From Candidatus Enterococcus stercoripullorum (GTDB lineage Bacteria > Bacillota > Bacilli > Lactobacillales > Enterococcaceae): a stretch of 64,000 nucleotides of DNA. Positions 28,660 to 40,223 of the stretch are shown one piece after another. Made by a program: the position numbers and the translations under genes. Where the stretch lies: the NCBI GenBank assembly GCA_019120335.1, contig DWVH01000015.1, forward strand, positions 20,482-84,481. The letters run 5' to 3'. The notes under the pieces were generated by a model. That model saw only the letters and a program-made list of their open reading frames with translations. It did no database searches and was not told where the DNA came from. How positions within the stretch are numbered: the first letter of the stretch is position 1; every line of letters starts with the position of its first letter.

Positions 28660-30099
28660 GTCAGCACTTTACAAAAAATAGTTTTCTATCCGTTTTTTTA
28701 AGGGCATGCGAAATAAGTCCCTGATATTTGGGCGTTTATTTTTGGCGTTTTGGGACTCTGCCCCCAGAGTATGGAAAATTTGTTCTTCAAGAATGACGCG
28801 GCTTAAGGAATTTTTGCGTGCACTTGTCCCTTGTGGCATCAATGCAGAAAAGCGGCTATCTATCAATGGTAATATTTTAATTAATCCATAGGTGAAATTG
28901 ATCAAAAAATTCATTCTTTCAATTTCTTCATAGGAGCGAACTTGATAGCTTCCAAAAGACCAAAATGTTTTGATTTCATAAAAGTAAGTCTCAATCTTCC
29001 AACGCTGTTCATAGTATTCTAAAATGCACCACAGTCCTTGAGTTTCAGGTTTAATGGCTGGTAATTTTTCAGGATCTATCGTGGAAATGAATAATCTTCC
29101 ACCCTCTTGGTCAGATTTCTTTGTTCGAACGACATAAACCGGCATAGAAAATAGATGGGTTAGGCAATACGTCATGCCAACCTCATAAGTGCCATCACTA
29201 TCTGAAAAAGCTATATCTGTACAACTGAATTTCTTTCCGTACTTACGTGGACGCCCGCGTTTACCAGTCTTTTCTGGCAACTCAAATAGCGCGGTATCTT
29301 TTCGAATATTAGCGATAAAATCAACGTTCTGATGAAGTTTGACAAAATCTAAAAGCTCTTTTTTTGGATACCAGCTATCACATTCTACAATGATGTGTTG
29401 GCTTGGTTTAAATGCCATTAGTGCAGCGGTAGCCATCTCTTCAGCCAATTTTAACTTAGATTTACCACCAGGAATGTACATTCGCATGGAAAAAGGGAAC
29501 ATGATGTATTCCACTTGTTTTCCACTCTGAATGGGAAAAGCAATCCCTAAAGTGACAAAATCGTGTGTATTCACATAAGCTTTCCCTGTATGTAAGGCGT
29601 GGTCGTGAAGCACTTTAACATGTGCAAATTTTTTGCCATACTTAGGCTGAAGCGTATCATCGATTAGGAATAGTACAGGATATTGACTGGAAAGCTCTTG
29701 AAAGCGATCTATTTCTAATAGAGATTGAAGGACTTTTAATTCAAGAATACCGAGCTTTTCTCCAATGACTGACAGTATATGATAGTAAGTATTCAAGGAT
29801 TTTCCGTAGTACAGTCGCAAAAACCAATTGTAAAAGGAGCGAACAGAAGCAATACCAGTTATACAAATCGTAGCTAATACCAAACCAGAGAAGTTCATTA
29901 ATGTAGGCGTGGATAGAGTACCTGTAAAAATTTTAAAAATAATCGATGTAATGGAAATTAGCTTTGTAGTCTGATATGATTGAGTCATGTGGAAATACCT
30001 TCTTTCTATTGATTTTACTGCAATTTAATCTCACTAGAAGAAGCGTGGTATTTCCGCTTTTTTTTGTTAAAATTTAAGAAAAAGTTGTAAAGTGCTGAC
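28660..30099 (-). mobile_element. Insertion sequence of the IS4/IS701 type, apparently complete
   Basis: The element is bounded by 15-bp identical terminal inverted repeats GTCAGCACTTTACAA (28660-28674, and complement of 30085-30099) and holds one intact transposase gene. A 4-bp target duplication ATCT is possible (28656-28659 and 30101-30104) if one extra base at the right end is counted as part of the element. It sits between the gene fragment at 28455 and the 3' end of the lac operon. Confidence 0.85.
28669..29988 (-). CDS. Transposase, IS4/IS701 superfamily (DDE)
   Basis: A 439-residue DDE transposase: first aspartates in FLIDDTLQPKYGKKF, second in VECDSWYPKKEL, and the YEQRWKIETYFYEIK block that fits the Y-(2)-R-(3)-E-(6)-K signature of the IS4 family, supplying the catalytic Glu. 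The RGRPRKYGKKF segment is typical of the IS701-like branch. No frameshift or stop interrupts it, so it may be active. Start ATG lies shortly inside the right terminal repeat. Confidence 0.9.
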   Translation of the reverse strand: MTQSYQTTKLISITSIIFKIFTGTLSTPTLMNFSGLVLATICITGIASVRSFYNWFLRLYYGKSLNTYYHILSVIGEKLGILELKVLQSLLEIDRFQELSSQYPVLFLIDDTLQPKYGKKFAHVKVLHDHALHTGKAYVNTHDFVTLGIAFPIQSGKQVEYIMFPFSMRMYIPGGKSKLKLAEEMATAALMAFKPSQHIIVECDSWYPKKELLDFVKLHQNVDFIANIRKDTALFELPEKTGKRGRPRKYGKKFSCTDIAFSDSDGTYEVGMTYCLTHLFSMPVYVVRTKKSDQEGGRLFISTIDPEKLPAIKPETQGLWCILEYYEQRWKIETYFYEIKTFWSFGSYQVRSYEEIERMNFLINFTYGLIKILPLIDSRFSALMPQGTSARKNSLSRVILEEQIFHTLGAESQNAKNKRPNIRDLFRMPLKKRIENYFL

Positions 30100-30202
30100 T
30101 ATCTTAAATTAAAGGAGGGAAAAAGACCGCTAAGCTATCCAACGCTTACGTTAAGTTCTCATTTTTTAATTCGAGCATAAAAACTGCCTCTCTTATATGA
30201 AA

Positions 30203-30235
30203 ACAAGGATGCTAACATGAGCTAGGCATCCTTGT
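30203..30235 (-). terminator. Terminator of the lac operon
   Basis: A perfect 10-bp stem ACAAGGATGC/GCATCCTTGT (30203-30212 and 30226-30235) follows lacG on the minus strand; the T run is short (GTTTTC). Confidence 0.75.
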
Positions 30236-30242
30236 ATTATTT

Positions 30243-31721
<1,479 letters not shown>

Positions 31722-33401
31722 TTAAAACTGTTGTTTGACAAAGTCAAGTGCACCTTGACCATCACGAGTGAGTTTAATGTATTGAGCCCCTTCAGTTTTG
31801 GCAAGTTTAATGCCCAATGCATCGGTTTCTTGTTTTATATCATCATAGTTCGATGCTACTTGAGGTGCAAGTATGACTAATTGATACTCTGGCAAAATCT
31901 CACGGTGAGCACCATAACTTCCTGCTGTCGCTGTGACTGGAACACCATATTCTTTTGCAGCCTTAGTTAGTGCGTTGGCAAGCAATCCACTTGTACCGCC
32001 TCCTGCACAAAGTACCAGTACGTTTGTTTGTTCAGAAATTTCGGTATCAACTGAGGCTTTTTCAAGAATAGCATCTGCTTTAGCAGTATTGAAGTTAGCT
32101 GCCACTTTCTCTTTCAAGCTATTTTCTACTTTACCTGATTGTTCCTCAGAAAGAATTTGCTCATCGTAAACTTTCAAGAATGGATAATAGATAAGTACAT
32201 CGACAAATACCAACAAGATAGCTAATACAAAGGCGAGTGGAGCAAAGTTTGTTCCCATGACAATCCCCAACGGACCCGGAGTTGTCCATGGTAAGTTGAC
32301 GCTGAAACTGTTCATTTTTAACGTATCAACAAAGAATTTGAAAATCCATACGTTGGCAATTGGAGCTAAAATAAATGGAACAAAGAATACTGGGTTGAGT
32401 ACGAGTGGTGCACCAAACAAGATTGGTTCGTTTACACCAAAGAAGGTTGGAACAACTGAAGCACGTCCAATTGCTTTATTTCGTTTAGACTTAGTCAACC
32501 ACATAAACATGAATGGTACAACTAAGGTAGCACCTGTACCACCCATTGTCACGATAAACATTTGAGTACCTGAAGTCAGGATTTTGTCAGCGTGTTGACC
32601 CGCCTGCAAAAGTTGGAAGTTGGTTTCAACATTTGCATAAGTAATGGCTGCAATTGCTGGCTCAACAATAGATGGACCATGAATCCCTACAAACCAGAAC
32701 AAGGCATAGGCACCAAAGATAATGGTAATACCAACATAACCATCTGCTGCTGTAAATAATGGCTCAAATAATTTTAGAATAGCCTCAGCAACGTTTGTTC
32801 CAAGGAATTGACGTGTCGCAAGATCAATTCCATACAAAACAAAGATAGACAATGCATATGGAATTACATCTTTAAATGCCTGGGATACGTTCGGTGGAAC
32901 TTCGTCTGGCATACGAATGGTGACATTGTTTTTCACACAGACCTTATAGAGATTAACCGTAATGAAGGCTGCTAGAAAGGCTGTCAAAAGACCCTTAGTT
33001 CCCATGTAACCATTGGCAAAACCACCTTCAATACCGTCAGAAGCCAGTAATAGGAAACCTGAAATTGAGGCAATCATGGTTGAAATGAAGTTGATTTGAT
33101 TGGTTTTTGGCAATTGACGGTTAAAAGCGTCTGTCAAAGATTTTGCGGTCGTTCCTGCAACTAGGACAGCTACAATCCCCATTGTGTAATCGTAAGGTTT
33201 CATGATGGCAGCAACTACTTCATCAGACCAAGTAAAACCAAAGATATTAGGTACGAAAGCTACCAATAGGAAGATACTTGAGAACAAAATAACTGGCATT
33301 GCTGCGATGAAACCATCACGGATAGCCCTTAAATATGGATTTCTCGAAATCTTTTCAAAGAAAGGCTTCCCTTTCTCAATGAATTCAATCAATTTATTCA
33401 T
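31722..33401 (-). CDS. lacE: Lactose-specific PTS enzyme IICB
   Basis: A 559-residue protein: N-terminal EIIC channel (about residues 1-430, eight to ten spans, with [10 protein letters not shown] and [14 protein letters not shown]) and a C-terminal IIB domain with the phosphorylated cysteine in [13 protein letters not shown] (C465). It transports lactose and phosphorylates it at carbon 6. Its ATG overlaps the lacF stop (TAATG at 33399-33403). Confidence 0.96.
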   Translation of the reverse strand: MNKLIEFIEKGKPFFEKISRNPYLRAIRDGFIAAMPVILFSSIFLLVAFVPNIFGFTWSDEVVAAIMKPYDYTMGIVAVLVAGTTAKSLTDAFNRQLPKTNQINFISTMIASISGFLLLASDGIEGGFANGYMGTKGLLTAFLAAFITVNLYKVCVKNNVTIRMPDEVPPNVSQAFKDVIPYALSIFVLYGIDLATRQFLGTNVAEAILKLFEPLFTAADGYVGITIIFGAYALFWFVGIHGPSIVEPAIAAITYANVETNFQLLQAGQHADKILTSGTQMFIVTMGGTGATLVVPFMFMWLTKSKRNKAIGRASVVPTFFGVNEPILFGAPLVLNPVFFVPFILAPIANVWIFKFFVDTLKMNSFSVNLPWTTPGPLGIVMGTNFAPLAFVLAILLVFVDVLIYYPFLKVYDEQILSEEQSGKVENSLKEKVAANFNTAKADAILEKASVDTEISEQTNVLVLCAGGGTSGLLANALTKAAKEYGVPVTATAGSYGAHREILPEYQLVILAPQVASNYDDIKQETDALGIKLAKTEGAQYIKLTRDGQGALDFVKQQF

Positions 33402-33718
33402 TACTTATCACCTCGTTTGTACAGTTCAATCATATGACTCATCATGTCTTTCAATAATAATGTCGTCATGAGATGGTCTTGACCATGCATAAGCGTCACA
33501 CTAAAGGCTAAATCCTCACCAGCCGCTTCTTTTTGCAACAAGCTAGTCTGAGCATGATGAGCTTCAACAATACAAGCATTGGCAGCTTCAACTAGTTCTT
33601 CTGCTTTTGCATAGTCTCCTTTTTGAGCAGCAGCCAGTGCCTCCATCATTCGAGAACGTGCATCACCAGCGAATGCAACAATCTCAAAACCTAATAACGT
33701 AATTTCCTCTCTGTTCAA
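33401..33718 (-). CDS. lacF: Lactose-specific PTS enzyme IIA
   Basis: A 105-residue, all-helical IIA protein that passes phosphate from HPr to LacE. The phosphorylated histidine lies in LMHGQDHLM (H78, the position known for the family), and [15 protein letters not shown] is conserved. Between lacT and lacE, in the order lacT-lacF-lacE-lacG. Confidence 0.96.
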   Translation of the reverse strand: MNREEITLLGFEIVAFAGDARSRMMEALAAAQKGDYAKAEELVEAANACIVEAHHAQTSLLQKEAAGEDLAFSVTLMHGQDHLMTTLLLKDMMSHMIELYKRGDK

Positions 33719-33749
33719 AATATGAACCTCCTTTTAAAATTGAATTGAT

Positions 33750-34583
33750 TTACAATAACCGTTGAATATGTAGTACAACATAGAACCTTTCACTGTCATT
33801 TACAGGTTCATCAACTAATGTTGTGATCATCTCAAAAATCTGACTTCCAATCAGGTAAGCTCTTGGATTCTGGAGCTTGATGTACTGTTCCAAACTAGCA
33901 ATAGATTCATTTGACTGATGAGATCTATCTAAGTAATTCAAAAAATAGGACAAATGGATCATAAAACGATCATAAAAATTGCTATTTTCTTTCGAACGTT
34001 TAATCCCATTCTCCGTTAAGATTTGTTCAACCTCTGCTATAATTTTTTTGCTGATGTCATGTTCTTCACTTGTGGGATGAATGGTTTCACCCTTTGCATT
34101 AATTAAGTGAAGGGCAATTCTTCCAATCTCATCATTGGGAAAATCTTTTAGCAACTTTTCACGAAATATAGCTAAGGCTTCACGCGCCATGTTATATTCC
34201 AATGGATATTCGGATGAAATATTGGGCAGCTTACTTTCTTGATAAGTATTCTTTAGAACCGCCTGATATGCACAATAGATATGATCTGTCAGTGTCACAT
34301 AGAGATATTCTTGTACAGGATAATGATACGTTGCTACTAGATGATTGATAACTGTGTAGGTTGCCGAAATAAAATCTAAGGGAATATCTTTTAATAAGGT
34401 TAGAAAGCTTTCTTTGGCCTCATCATTTTTTAGCGAAAAGATATTCTCTATCTTATCCTTAACAATCAAATCTCCCTTTTTCTTTTGAAAGGTTATACCT
34501 AATCCCATCACGACTGCCTGTTCCCCATGTTCATTTTTTACCAGAGCAGCGTTATTATTTAATGACTGTATAATCCTAAACAT
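33750..34583 (-). CDS. lacT: BglG-family transcription antiterminator
   Basis: A 277-residue protein with an N-terminal RNA-binding domain (MFRIIQSLNNNAALVKNEHGEQAVVMGLGITFQ, about 1-55) and two PTS regulation domains (about 65-170 and 175-277, with conserved histidines in LVATYHYP, LTDHIYCA, GRIALHLINA and MIHLSYFL). It binds a RAT site in nascent RNA and blocks termination when lactose is being transported. RAT and terminator lie directly upstream. Confidence 0.93.
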   Translation of the reverse strand: MFRIIQSLNNNAALVKNEHGEQAVVMGLGITFQKKKGDLIVKDKIENIFSLKNDEAKESFLTLLKDIPLDFISATYTVINHLVATYHYPVQEYLYVTLTDHIYCAYQAVLKNTYQESKLPNISSEYPLEYNMAREALAIFREKLLKDFPNDEIGRIALHLINAKGETIHPTSEEHDISKKIIAEVEQILTENGIKRSKENSNFYDRFMIHLSYFLNYLDRSHQSNESIASLEQYIKLQNPRAYLIGSQIFEMITTLVDEPVNDSERFYVVLHIQRLL

Positions 34584-34605
34584 AAAACCCTCCTATATTT
34601 TTAAG

Positions 34606-34685
34606 CAAAAAAGACTACAAACAAACCGAGAACATTCTACTCCCAAATCCATTTGTAGTCTTGCCTAATCGAATTAGTTACAATC
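34606..34685 (-). promoter_or_regulatory. RAT antiterminator site and overlapping terminator before lacT
   Basis: On the minus strand the sequence GGATTGTAACTAATTCGATT followed by AGGCAAGACTAC (34656-34685) fits the ribonucleic antiterminator of BglG/LacT proteins. It overlaps a terminator whose 12-bp stem AAGACTACAAA-/-TTTGTAGTCTT (34651-34662 and 34611-34622) is followed by TTTTTT. RAT folding excludes the terminator, so LacT controls entry into lacTFEG. Confidence 0.88.
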
Positions 34686-34711
34686 CACTCTATATTCTTG
34701 CTGATAAGATT

Positions 34712-34746
34712 ATTATAGCATATCCTTAGAAAATGTAAACCCTTTC
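34712..34746 (-). promoter_or_regulatory. lacT promoter with overlapping cre-like site
   Basis: -35 TTTACA (complement of 34734-34739) and -10 TATAAT (complement of 34712-34717), spacing 16, lie between lacD and the RAT element. The -35 is embedded in GAAAGGGTTTACA, close to the CcpA cre consensus (two mismatches), suggesting glucose repression. So lacTFEG has its own promoter besides read-through from lacABCD. Confidence 0.7.
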
Positions 34747-34761
34747 TTTTGAGAAAAATGG

Positions 34762-35751
34762 TTATTTTTTATAAAATTTTTCTACCCAGGATGTTGCAGT
34801 TTGAGACAAGACGGCATCAAGTCCCTCAATATTTTCACGACCAACAGTTCGTAACCATTCGCGGGCTGCTTCTTCTCCTTTTTCAATATATACTGGCACA
34901 ACACCTGCCCATGTTGCACGACCACAGAGAACACCATTAAATTTAGCACCTGATTCATGTGCAAACACTAGTGTATCTTGGAAGAGTTTAGCAGAAACAC
35001 CTGCACTTAGATAAATATATGGCAAATGAGTTGATGCTTCTTGTTGATGGAAATATTCGGCTGCTTCTTCTTTTGTATAAACGACTTTCCCTGTTCCAAA
35101 CCCTTCTACAAAATTCATATTCACAGGTACTTCTACCTTGAGAACATCTACTCCAAAACGTTCATCAGAAAAGACTTTCATGGCTTCATTTACTTTTCTA
35201 GGTTTAACTTTAGCAAACTCTACACTAGCATTGTCTTCAATCGTTTCATCGTAGCTCAAAATTTCCAAGAAGAATGGCAAACCTTCTGCCTGACATTCTG
35301 AACCTAAGCGTTCGATATAAGCATGTTTTTGAAGATTGACATATTGGTCACCATCAACGTCATAGTAAAGTAGAAACTTAATGGCATCTGCCCCCTCTTC
35401 TTTTAATCGTTTTACAGACCACTCTACTAGGCAATCTGGCAAACGACTAGTAGAGCTAGTGTCATAGCCAGTTTTTTCATAGGCCAAAAGCAAGCCACAC
35501 TGTTCATCACGGGCGCGTGAAGCTGGTAAGCCAAATTCAGGGTCTAAAAGAATAGAAGAAGAAAACTGTGTTAGTTCTTCAGAAACTAGAGTTTTTAGTT
35601 CTTCCATCTGCTCCACAGTAGGTTCTTCTGCCTGATGTTTTGCCATCATTTTTTTCAAGGCTCCACGTTGGTCGAAGGCAAGAGCTGAAATGACTCTTGC
35701 ATCATTGCTGACTTTTTCCATATATTTTCTTTTTTCTGCTGTTAATACCAT
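34762..35751 (-). CDS. lacD: Tagatose 1,6-diphosphate aldolase
   Basis: A 329-residue class I aldolase that splits tagatose 1,6-bisphosphate into dihydroxyacetone phosphate and glyceraldehyde 3-phosphate. Seen: [39 protein letters not shown] with the Schiff-base lysine, and [11 protein letters not shown]. The start at 35751 ([11 protein letters not shown]) lies behind GAGGAGG and one base after the lacC stop. Confidence 0.96.
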   Translation of the reverse strand: MVLTAEKRKYMEKVSNDARVISALAFDQRGALKKMMAKHQAEEPTVEQMEELKTLVSEELTQFSSSILLDPEFGLPASRARDEQCGLLLAYEKTGYDTSSTSRLPDCLVEWSVKRLKEEGADAIKFLLYYDVDGDQYVNLQKHAYIERLGSECQAEGLPFFLEILSYDETIEDNASVEFAKVKPRKVNEAMKVFSDERFGVDVLKVEVPVNMNFVEGFGTGKVVYTKEEAAEYFHQQEASTHLPYIYLSAGVSAKLFQDTLVFAHESGAKFNGVLCGRATWAGVVPVYIEKGEEAAREWLRTVGRENIEGLDAVLSQTATSWVEKFYKK

Positions 35752-35752
35752 C

Positions 35753-36685
35753 TTAAACCTCCTCGACTTCAATTTGAGAATACAATACTTCTGAATGTTC
35801 TAAGTTGACATAACCTGTCTGTTCTTCTTGAGCATTTAACATGCCCAAAACATTTGCATTTTTTAGTAGTCCTACATCAGGCAATGCATGTGCCAAACTC
35901 GCTGCAATACCTGCAACGGTTGAATCACCCGAACCTACTGGATTAACGACATTTATTTCTGGAATTTTAACACGATAGAACTTGTCATTGTGCTTAGCAA
36001 AAGCTCCCTTTGCACCCAAGGATACGACTATCCATTCAATTCCTTGGAATAATTGACCAGATAGAACTGATTTCAATTCTTGAATATCATCTGTGATATT
36101 TTTGCCAATTAACTGTGATAACTCTTCTGTATTAGGCTTAATAACCGTCGGCTTCTGCTGGCTTTCTAAAACTTTTTTCAGTGCCTCACCAGAACAGTCC
36201 AAAACAACAGCTACATCGCATTGTTTACAAAGTTCTACAATCTCTACATAATAATTGCTAGCAAGTCCCTTAGGCAAACTTCCTGAAATAACAACAACCT
36301 CTACATTGTTCAGAATAATTTCTAGATGTTCGATAAAATTCAAGGCTTCATGTTCTTGGATAGTTGGTCCTTGTTCTAAAATCTCTGTCTGTTGACCATC
36401 GTGAAGCACCGCAATACAGTTACGTGTTTCGTTCCCAATTTCCACAAAGGAATTTTTAATATCATTTCGAGTAAGTTGTTTCTTTACATAACTTCCAATC
36501 TCACCGCCAATAAAGCCTGTTGCTACAACATCTTCACCGACTTGTTTCAAAACCCGTGTGACATTGAGCCCTTTGCCACCAGCTGTTTTTTGAACTTTTT
36601 CTACTCGATTGACCGTATCCAAATGAAAGGTATCCAATTGATAGGCAATATCAACCGACGGATTTAAAGTAATCGTCAAAATCAT
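35753..36685 (-). CDS. lacC: Tagatose-6-phosphate kinase
   Basis: A 310-residue PfkB-family kinase: [55 protein letters not shown] and the catalytic [12 protein letters not shown] near residue 250. It phosphorylates tagatose 6-phosphate at carbon 1. Its ATG follows GGAGGCTC; lacB is ten bases upstream. Confidence 0.96.
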   Translation of the reverse strand: MILTITLNPSVDIAYQLDTFHLDTVNRVEKVQKTAGGKGLNVTRVLKQVGEDVVATGFIGGEIGSYVKKQLTRNDIKNSFVEIGNETRNCIAVLHDGQQTEILEQGPTIQEHEALNFIEHLEIILNNVEVVVISGSLPKGLASNYYVEIVELCKQCDVAVVLDCSGEALKKVLESQQKPTVIKPNTEELSQLIGKNITDDIQELKSVLSGQLFQGIEWIVVSLGAKGAFAKHNDKFYRVKIPEINVVNPVGSGDSTVAGIAASLAHALPDVGLLKNANVLGMLNAQEEQTGYVNLEHSEVLYSQIEVEEV

Positions 36686-36694
36686 GTGAGCCTC

Positions 36695-37213
<519 letters not shown>

Positions 37214-37236
37214 TTATTCTCCTTTGTCTACAGCAA

Positions 37237-37659
37237 TTAGCACATTTTATTTAGCATATCGATACGAATTTGGTGACGGCCGCCATCATACTTACCTTCA
37301 ATAAATCCTTTAACGATATTTTTAGCAATTCCTTCTCCTACAATCTCACTACCGATTGTAATAATACGCGAATTGTTGTGTCCTCTTGTCATATAGGCAG
37401 AACGTTCGTCTGAAACTTCTGCAGCGATCATACCTTTAACTTTAGTTGCGGTCATAAATGGGCCAACTCCATAAGCATCAATCACAATGCCTAGATTTTC
37501 TTCCTCTTGATTGACTGCTGCAACTACCGCCAAAGTTGTATCAACAAAATCACTTCCATCACTGACATCTTTAAAGTCATATGATTTTTCTTGTAAATAA
37601 TTTTTAATAAGGTCTTTTAGTTTTGAGCCCGCTGGATCAGCACCGATAATGATTGTCAT
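37237..37659 (-). CDS. lacA: Galactose-6-phosphate isomerase subunit LacA
   Basis: A 140-residue RpiB-family subunit starting [22 protein letters not shown], with [22 protein letters not shown] where LacB carries its cysteine, consistent with the two-subunit enzyme in which LacB supplies part of the active site. The frame is open far upstream but 37659 matches the family and follows GGAGAGAGG. First structural gene of the operon. Confidence 0.95.
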   Translation of the reverse strand: MTIIIGADPAGSKLKDLIKNYLQEKSYDFKDVSDGSDFVDTTLAVVAAVNQEEENLGIVIDAYGVGPFMTATKVKGMIAAEVSDERSAYMTRGHNNSRIITIGSEIVGEGIAKNIVKGFIEGKYDGGRHQIRIDMLNKMC

Positions 37660-37730
37660 AACCTCTCTCCTAACAAAAATATAAAGTTGTAGCCATATGT
37701 GGCAAAAAATCTTTGTTTTGCAAAACTTAG

Positions 37731-37787
37731 AAAAAGCGTTTTCGCTTTTTATGTTTAAATTATACAATCAAACAAACATAAAGTCAA
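37731..37787 (-). promoter_or_regulatory. lacA promoter and downstream palindrome
   Basis: Strong minus-strand promoter: TTGACT (complement of 37782-37787) and TATAAT (complement of 37759-37764) at 17-base spacing. About 10 bases further lies a perfect dyad AAAAAGCG-TTTT-CGCTTTTT (37731-37750). It partly resembles a cre (GAAAACGCTTTTTC) and could be a CcpA or LacR operator. Confidence 0.75.
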
Positions 37788-37814
37788 CACATTTTGCTTA
37801 TTTTTTTCGTATAC

Positions 37815-37846
37815 AAACAAAAAACCAACATTTTGCTGTTGGTTTT
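37815..37846 (-). terminator. Terminator of lacR
   Basis: Perfect 10-bp stem AAAACCAACA/TGTTGGTTTT (37821-37830 and 37837-37846) followed on the minus strand by TTTTTTGTTT. It separates lacR from lacA. Confidence 0.88.
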
Positions 37847-37853
37847 GATAATT

Positions 37854-38621
37854 TTATAATTTTGTTGAAATAATTTCAATGTGGTTATGTAATAATTGGT
37901 AGTTTTCATCATTCGCATTCATATCTGTCACTAGTGCTGTCAAATCATTCAAATCACAAAAAGAAGTAAAATCATCTTTTCCAATTTTCGAGGCATCTAG
38001 CAGTAGATATTTTTCTAAAGAATGTTTAATAGCAATATTTTGCGTATAGGCTTCAGCTAGGGTGGAAGTCATGACATCACTCCCTTTAAGCCCGTTACCT
38101 GAAAAGAAAATCTTGCTGAATCGCAGTTTTTCTAAACTTGTATTGGTAATTTCTCCTACAAACGATTCTGTCACTTGGCGATATTCTCCTCCAAGGAGAA
38201 AGACTTGAAAATCTTCTGTCTTCTTTTGTGATAAGATGGTAAAAACAGGCATACAGTTTGTGATGACAGTTAGACGAGGATTTTTAATGGCTTCAGCCAG
38301 AAAGGCCACTGTTGTTCCTGGACCTAAAAATACCGTGTCTCCATCTTCTATCAGTTGTGTTGCCCTTTCTGCTATCTCTTGCTTGGCTTCCTTATTTTGA
38401 ATATGTTTCTCAGAATGAGAATATTCCCGATATTGAAAAGCCTTATTACTTCTAGCACCGCCATGGATTTTGGTTAGAACTCCTTGCTCTTCCAATTCTA
38501 TAAAATCACGTCGAACTGTCATATCAGTAACATTTAGCAATTTAACAATCTCAGAAATTCGTACCGTACCTTTTTTATTTACCAATCGTGTAATTTCTTC
38601 TAGTCGTTCTCGTTTATTCAT
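37854..38621 (-). CDS. lacR: DeoR-family lactose operon repressor
   Basis: A 255-residue DeoR-type repressor: helix-turn-helix ([42 protein letters not shown], residues 5-46) and a C-terminal sugar-phosphate sensor domain ([34 protein letters not shown]). In streptococci and staphylococci LacR responds to tagatose 6-phosphate. It lies upstream of lacA in the same orientation with its own terminator. Confidence 0.93.
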   Translation of the reverse strand: MNKRERLEEITRLVNKKGTVRISEIVKLLNVTDMTVRRDFIELEEQGVLTKIHGGARSNKAFQYREYSHSEKHIQNKEAKQEIAERATQLIEDGDTVFLGPGTTVAFLAEAIKNPRLTVITNCMPVFTILSQKKTEDFQVFLLGGEYRQVTESFVGEITNTSLEKLRFSKIFFSGNGLKGSDVMTSTLAEAYTQNIAIKHSLEKYLLLDASKIGKDDFTSFCDLNDLTALVTDMNANDENYQLLHNHIEIISTKL

Positions 38622-38690
38622 GTTTAATCCTTTGTTGTTTTTTTTACATTATATCAAAAATAAACAAGAATATGTTGGAATTTTGAACAT

Positions 38691-38801
38691 TTAATCAATA
38701 TTAATGGAAAAATCGTCTGTCTTGTATTTATCCATATTTAAAACTCTTACGTATTCATCCAACTTCCTCACCGCATTTTCGTATTCTTCGATATTATTCA
38801 C
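38691..38801 (-). pseudogene. Short coding-like remnant upstream of lacR
   Basis: A 36-codon frame (GTG start) reads NNIEEYENAVRKLDEYVRVLNMDKYKTDDFSINID. Its composition is protein-like rather than random, but there is no clear RBS and it is too short to assign. It may be the C-terminal end of a lost gene at the border of the acquired lac region. Function unknown; confidence is low. Confidence 0.3.
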
Positions 38802-38836
38802 TTAATTACAACAAATCGAGAGTACTTTTTATTTTC

Positions 38837-38877
38837 GTTAACCTATATTTGCATTTCGGTAAACATAATGGTATAAT
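38837..38877 (+). promoter_or_regulatory. bioY promoter with BirA-type operator
   Basis: TTGCAT (38849-38854) and TATAAT (38872-38877) are 17 bases apart. The dyad GTTAACC-N14-GGTAAAC (38837-38864), overlapping the -35, resembles the Firmicute BirA operator with GTTAAC-type half-sites. A further GGTTAAC lies at 38885-38891. Biotin-dependent repression of bioY by BirA is the likely mode; birA is not in the window. Confidence 0.75.
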
Positions 38878-38934
38878 CTAAACAGGTTAACTGATAAGAA
38901 CATCGTGGTTGACGTAATTTAAAGGAGAATTTAT

Positions 38935-39486
38935 ATGCAAAATATTCGATTACAAAAACAATTGGTCGCAGCGATTTTTGCCGCAGTGATTGCTGTATTT
39001 GCGCAATTTACCATTCCCTTGCCAATTGTTCCCTTAACGCTACAAACCTTTATTGTTGGTTTAACTGCAACGATTTTAGGACGTAAAGTAGGTAGTCTAG
39101 CGGTCATTATCTATCTTGTTTTAGGTGCGATTGGCCTACCTGTCTATGCCGGTGGTGCGGCTGGTGTAGGTGTCCTTTTTGGTCCATCTGGAGGATATCT
39201 ATGGGGATTTGTACTATGTGCATTCATCATCGGAACCATCATCCAAATGAATCCGAAAAGCTTTGTGACCGTACTAGTTGCCAATATAACTGGGTTTGCC
39301 ACTACATTAATTGTTGGTAGCATCTGGTTAAAATTTGCGACCGGTATGCCTTTAAATCAAGCCTTTATCGCCGGTTGTGTGAACTTCTTATTACCAGATA
39401 TGATTAAAGCCATTTGTTCTGCTGGTATTGGATTTTTGGTATGTCAGAGATTGCCACAACGTTTTTTGAAATTAGTCCAAAATTAG
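38935..39486 (+). CDS. bioY: Biotin ECF transporter S component BioY
   Basis: A 183-residue membrane protein with about six spans, showing the BioY signatures FTIPLPIVPLTLQTFIVGLTA and YLVLGAIGLPVYAGG-AG, LFGPSGGYLWGF. It binds biotin and docks on an EcfA-A'-T module encoded elsewhere. Start follows AAAGGAG. Monocistronic with a strong terminator. Confidence 0.95.
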   Translation: MQNIRLQKQLVAAIFAAVIAVFAQFTIPLPIVPLTLQTFIVGLTATILGRKVGSLAVIIYLVLGAIGLPVYAGGAAGVGVLFGPSGGYLWGFVLCAFIIGTIIQMNPKSFVTVLVANITGFATTLIVGSIWLKFATGMPLNQAFIAGCVNFLLPDMIKAICSAGIGFLVCQRLPQRFLKLVQN

Positions 39487-39569
39487 GTATCTACGCTAGA
39501 TTCCTTTCTAGTGTATGTAATATTTAGATGGTTTTCCTATTCTCATTGACCATCTTCCATAATTAGTAA

Positions 39570-39618
39570 AGCCGAGTACGTTTTTTCCCATTCTTTTCGT
39601 ACTCGGCTGCTTTTTTCT
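39570..39618 (+). terminator. Terminator of bioY
   Basis: Perfect 11-bp stem AGCCGAGTACG/CGTACTCGGCT (39570-39580 and 39598-39608) followed by GCTTTTTT. Confidence 0.88.
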
Positions 39619-39714
39619 ATTCAAAAAAATGTAAATAAAGTAGATTTTCCAATGATTTAGATTCTCTTAGTTGTTCAACGTTCGCTAAACACTAGGCTAA
39701 CTTGGCCTTATTTA

Positions 39715-40119
39715 TTAACAAGTACCTGAAGTAGTATTCGTTTTGCCTTCATAATCGGCAGGGTTAACCCGTCTAACTTCGATATTGTTGGCTAAAATGC
39801 CACTATCTGAACGTAATTGCAAGGCATGATAGACAGGTTCAACGACTACGCGGACTTCATTATCTAATAACATTTCCGATCTTGACTTCATATAAACTTT
39901 GCCAAGCGGGGTTTCATGTACATGATCATAGACCGCTAATTTTTCTTGGTCAAAATCACCTGGAACAAACAAGAAACGAAAACTTGAATATAATTGACAA
40001 CTGGCAGCACTATCGACAAATGGTCCTGTCGCATCTTCATAGTCAAGCAAGATATAATCACCGTCTTGCATTTTCATTTGTAATTTTTCGATTGCTTCTG
40101 GCGTTAAGATTAGTTTCAT
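39715..40119 (-). CDS. HesB/IscA-like iron-sulfur cluster biosynthesis family protein (YqkB-like)
   Basis: A 134-residue protein of the Firmicute HesB-like group: MKLILTPEAIEKLQ at the start, ILLDYEDATGPFVD and LRSDSGILANNIEVRRV. The cysteines of true IscA proteins are not all present (one internal Cys, one at the C-terminus), so a direct scaffold role is uncertain. Start 40119 follows GAGGTGAGG. Monocistronic. Confidence 0.75.
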   Translation of the reverse strand: MKLILTPEAIEKLQMKMQDGDYILLDYEDATGPFVDSAASCQLYSSFRFLFVPGDFDQEKLAVYDHVHETPLGKVYMKSRSEMLLDNEVRVVVEPVYHALQLRSDSGILANNIEVRRVNPADYEGKTNTTSGTC

Positions 40120-40168
40120 TTTCCTCACCTCGCTTCTATTCTAGCACATTTTCTACGTTAAAGCTGTT

Positions 40169-40197
40169 TTGACGACTTAAAGCGCTTTTGTTACAAT
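40169..40197 (+). promoter_or_regulatory. Promoter of the yueI-like gene
   Basis: TTGACG (40169-40174) and TACAAT (40192-40197) at 17-base spacing, followed by an RBS GAAAGGAAGG. Confidence 0.75.
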
Positions 40198-40223
40198 AGG
40201 AAAAAACGAAAGGAAGGAATAAT

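Noticed and set aside
30100..30202. Gene between the IS and lacG
   Set aside because: Frames on both strands are broken by stops; only the lacG terminator is supported.
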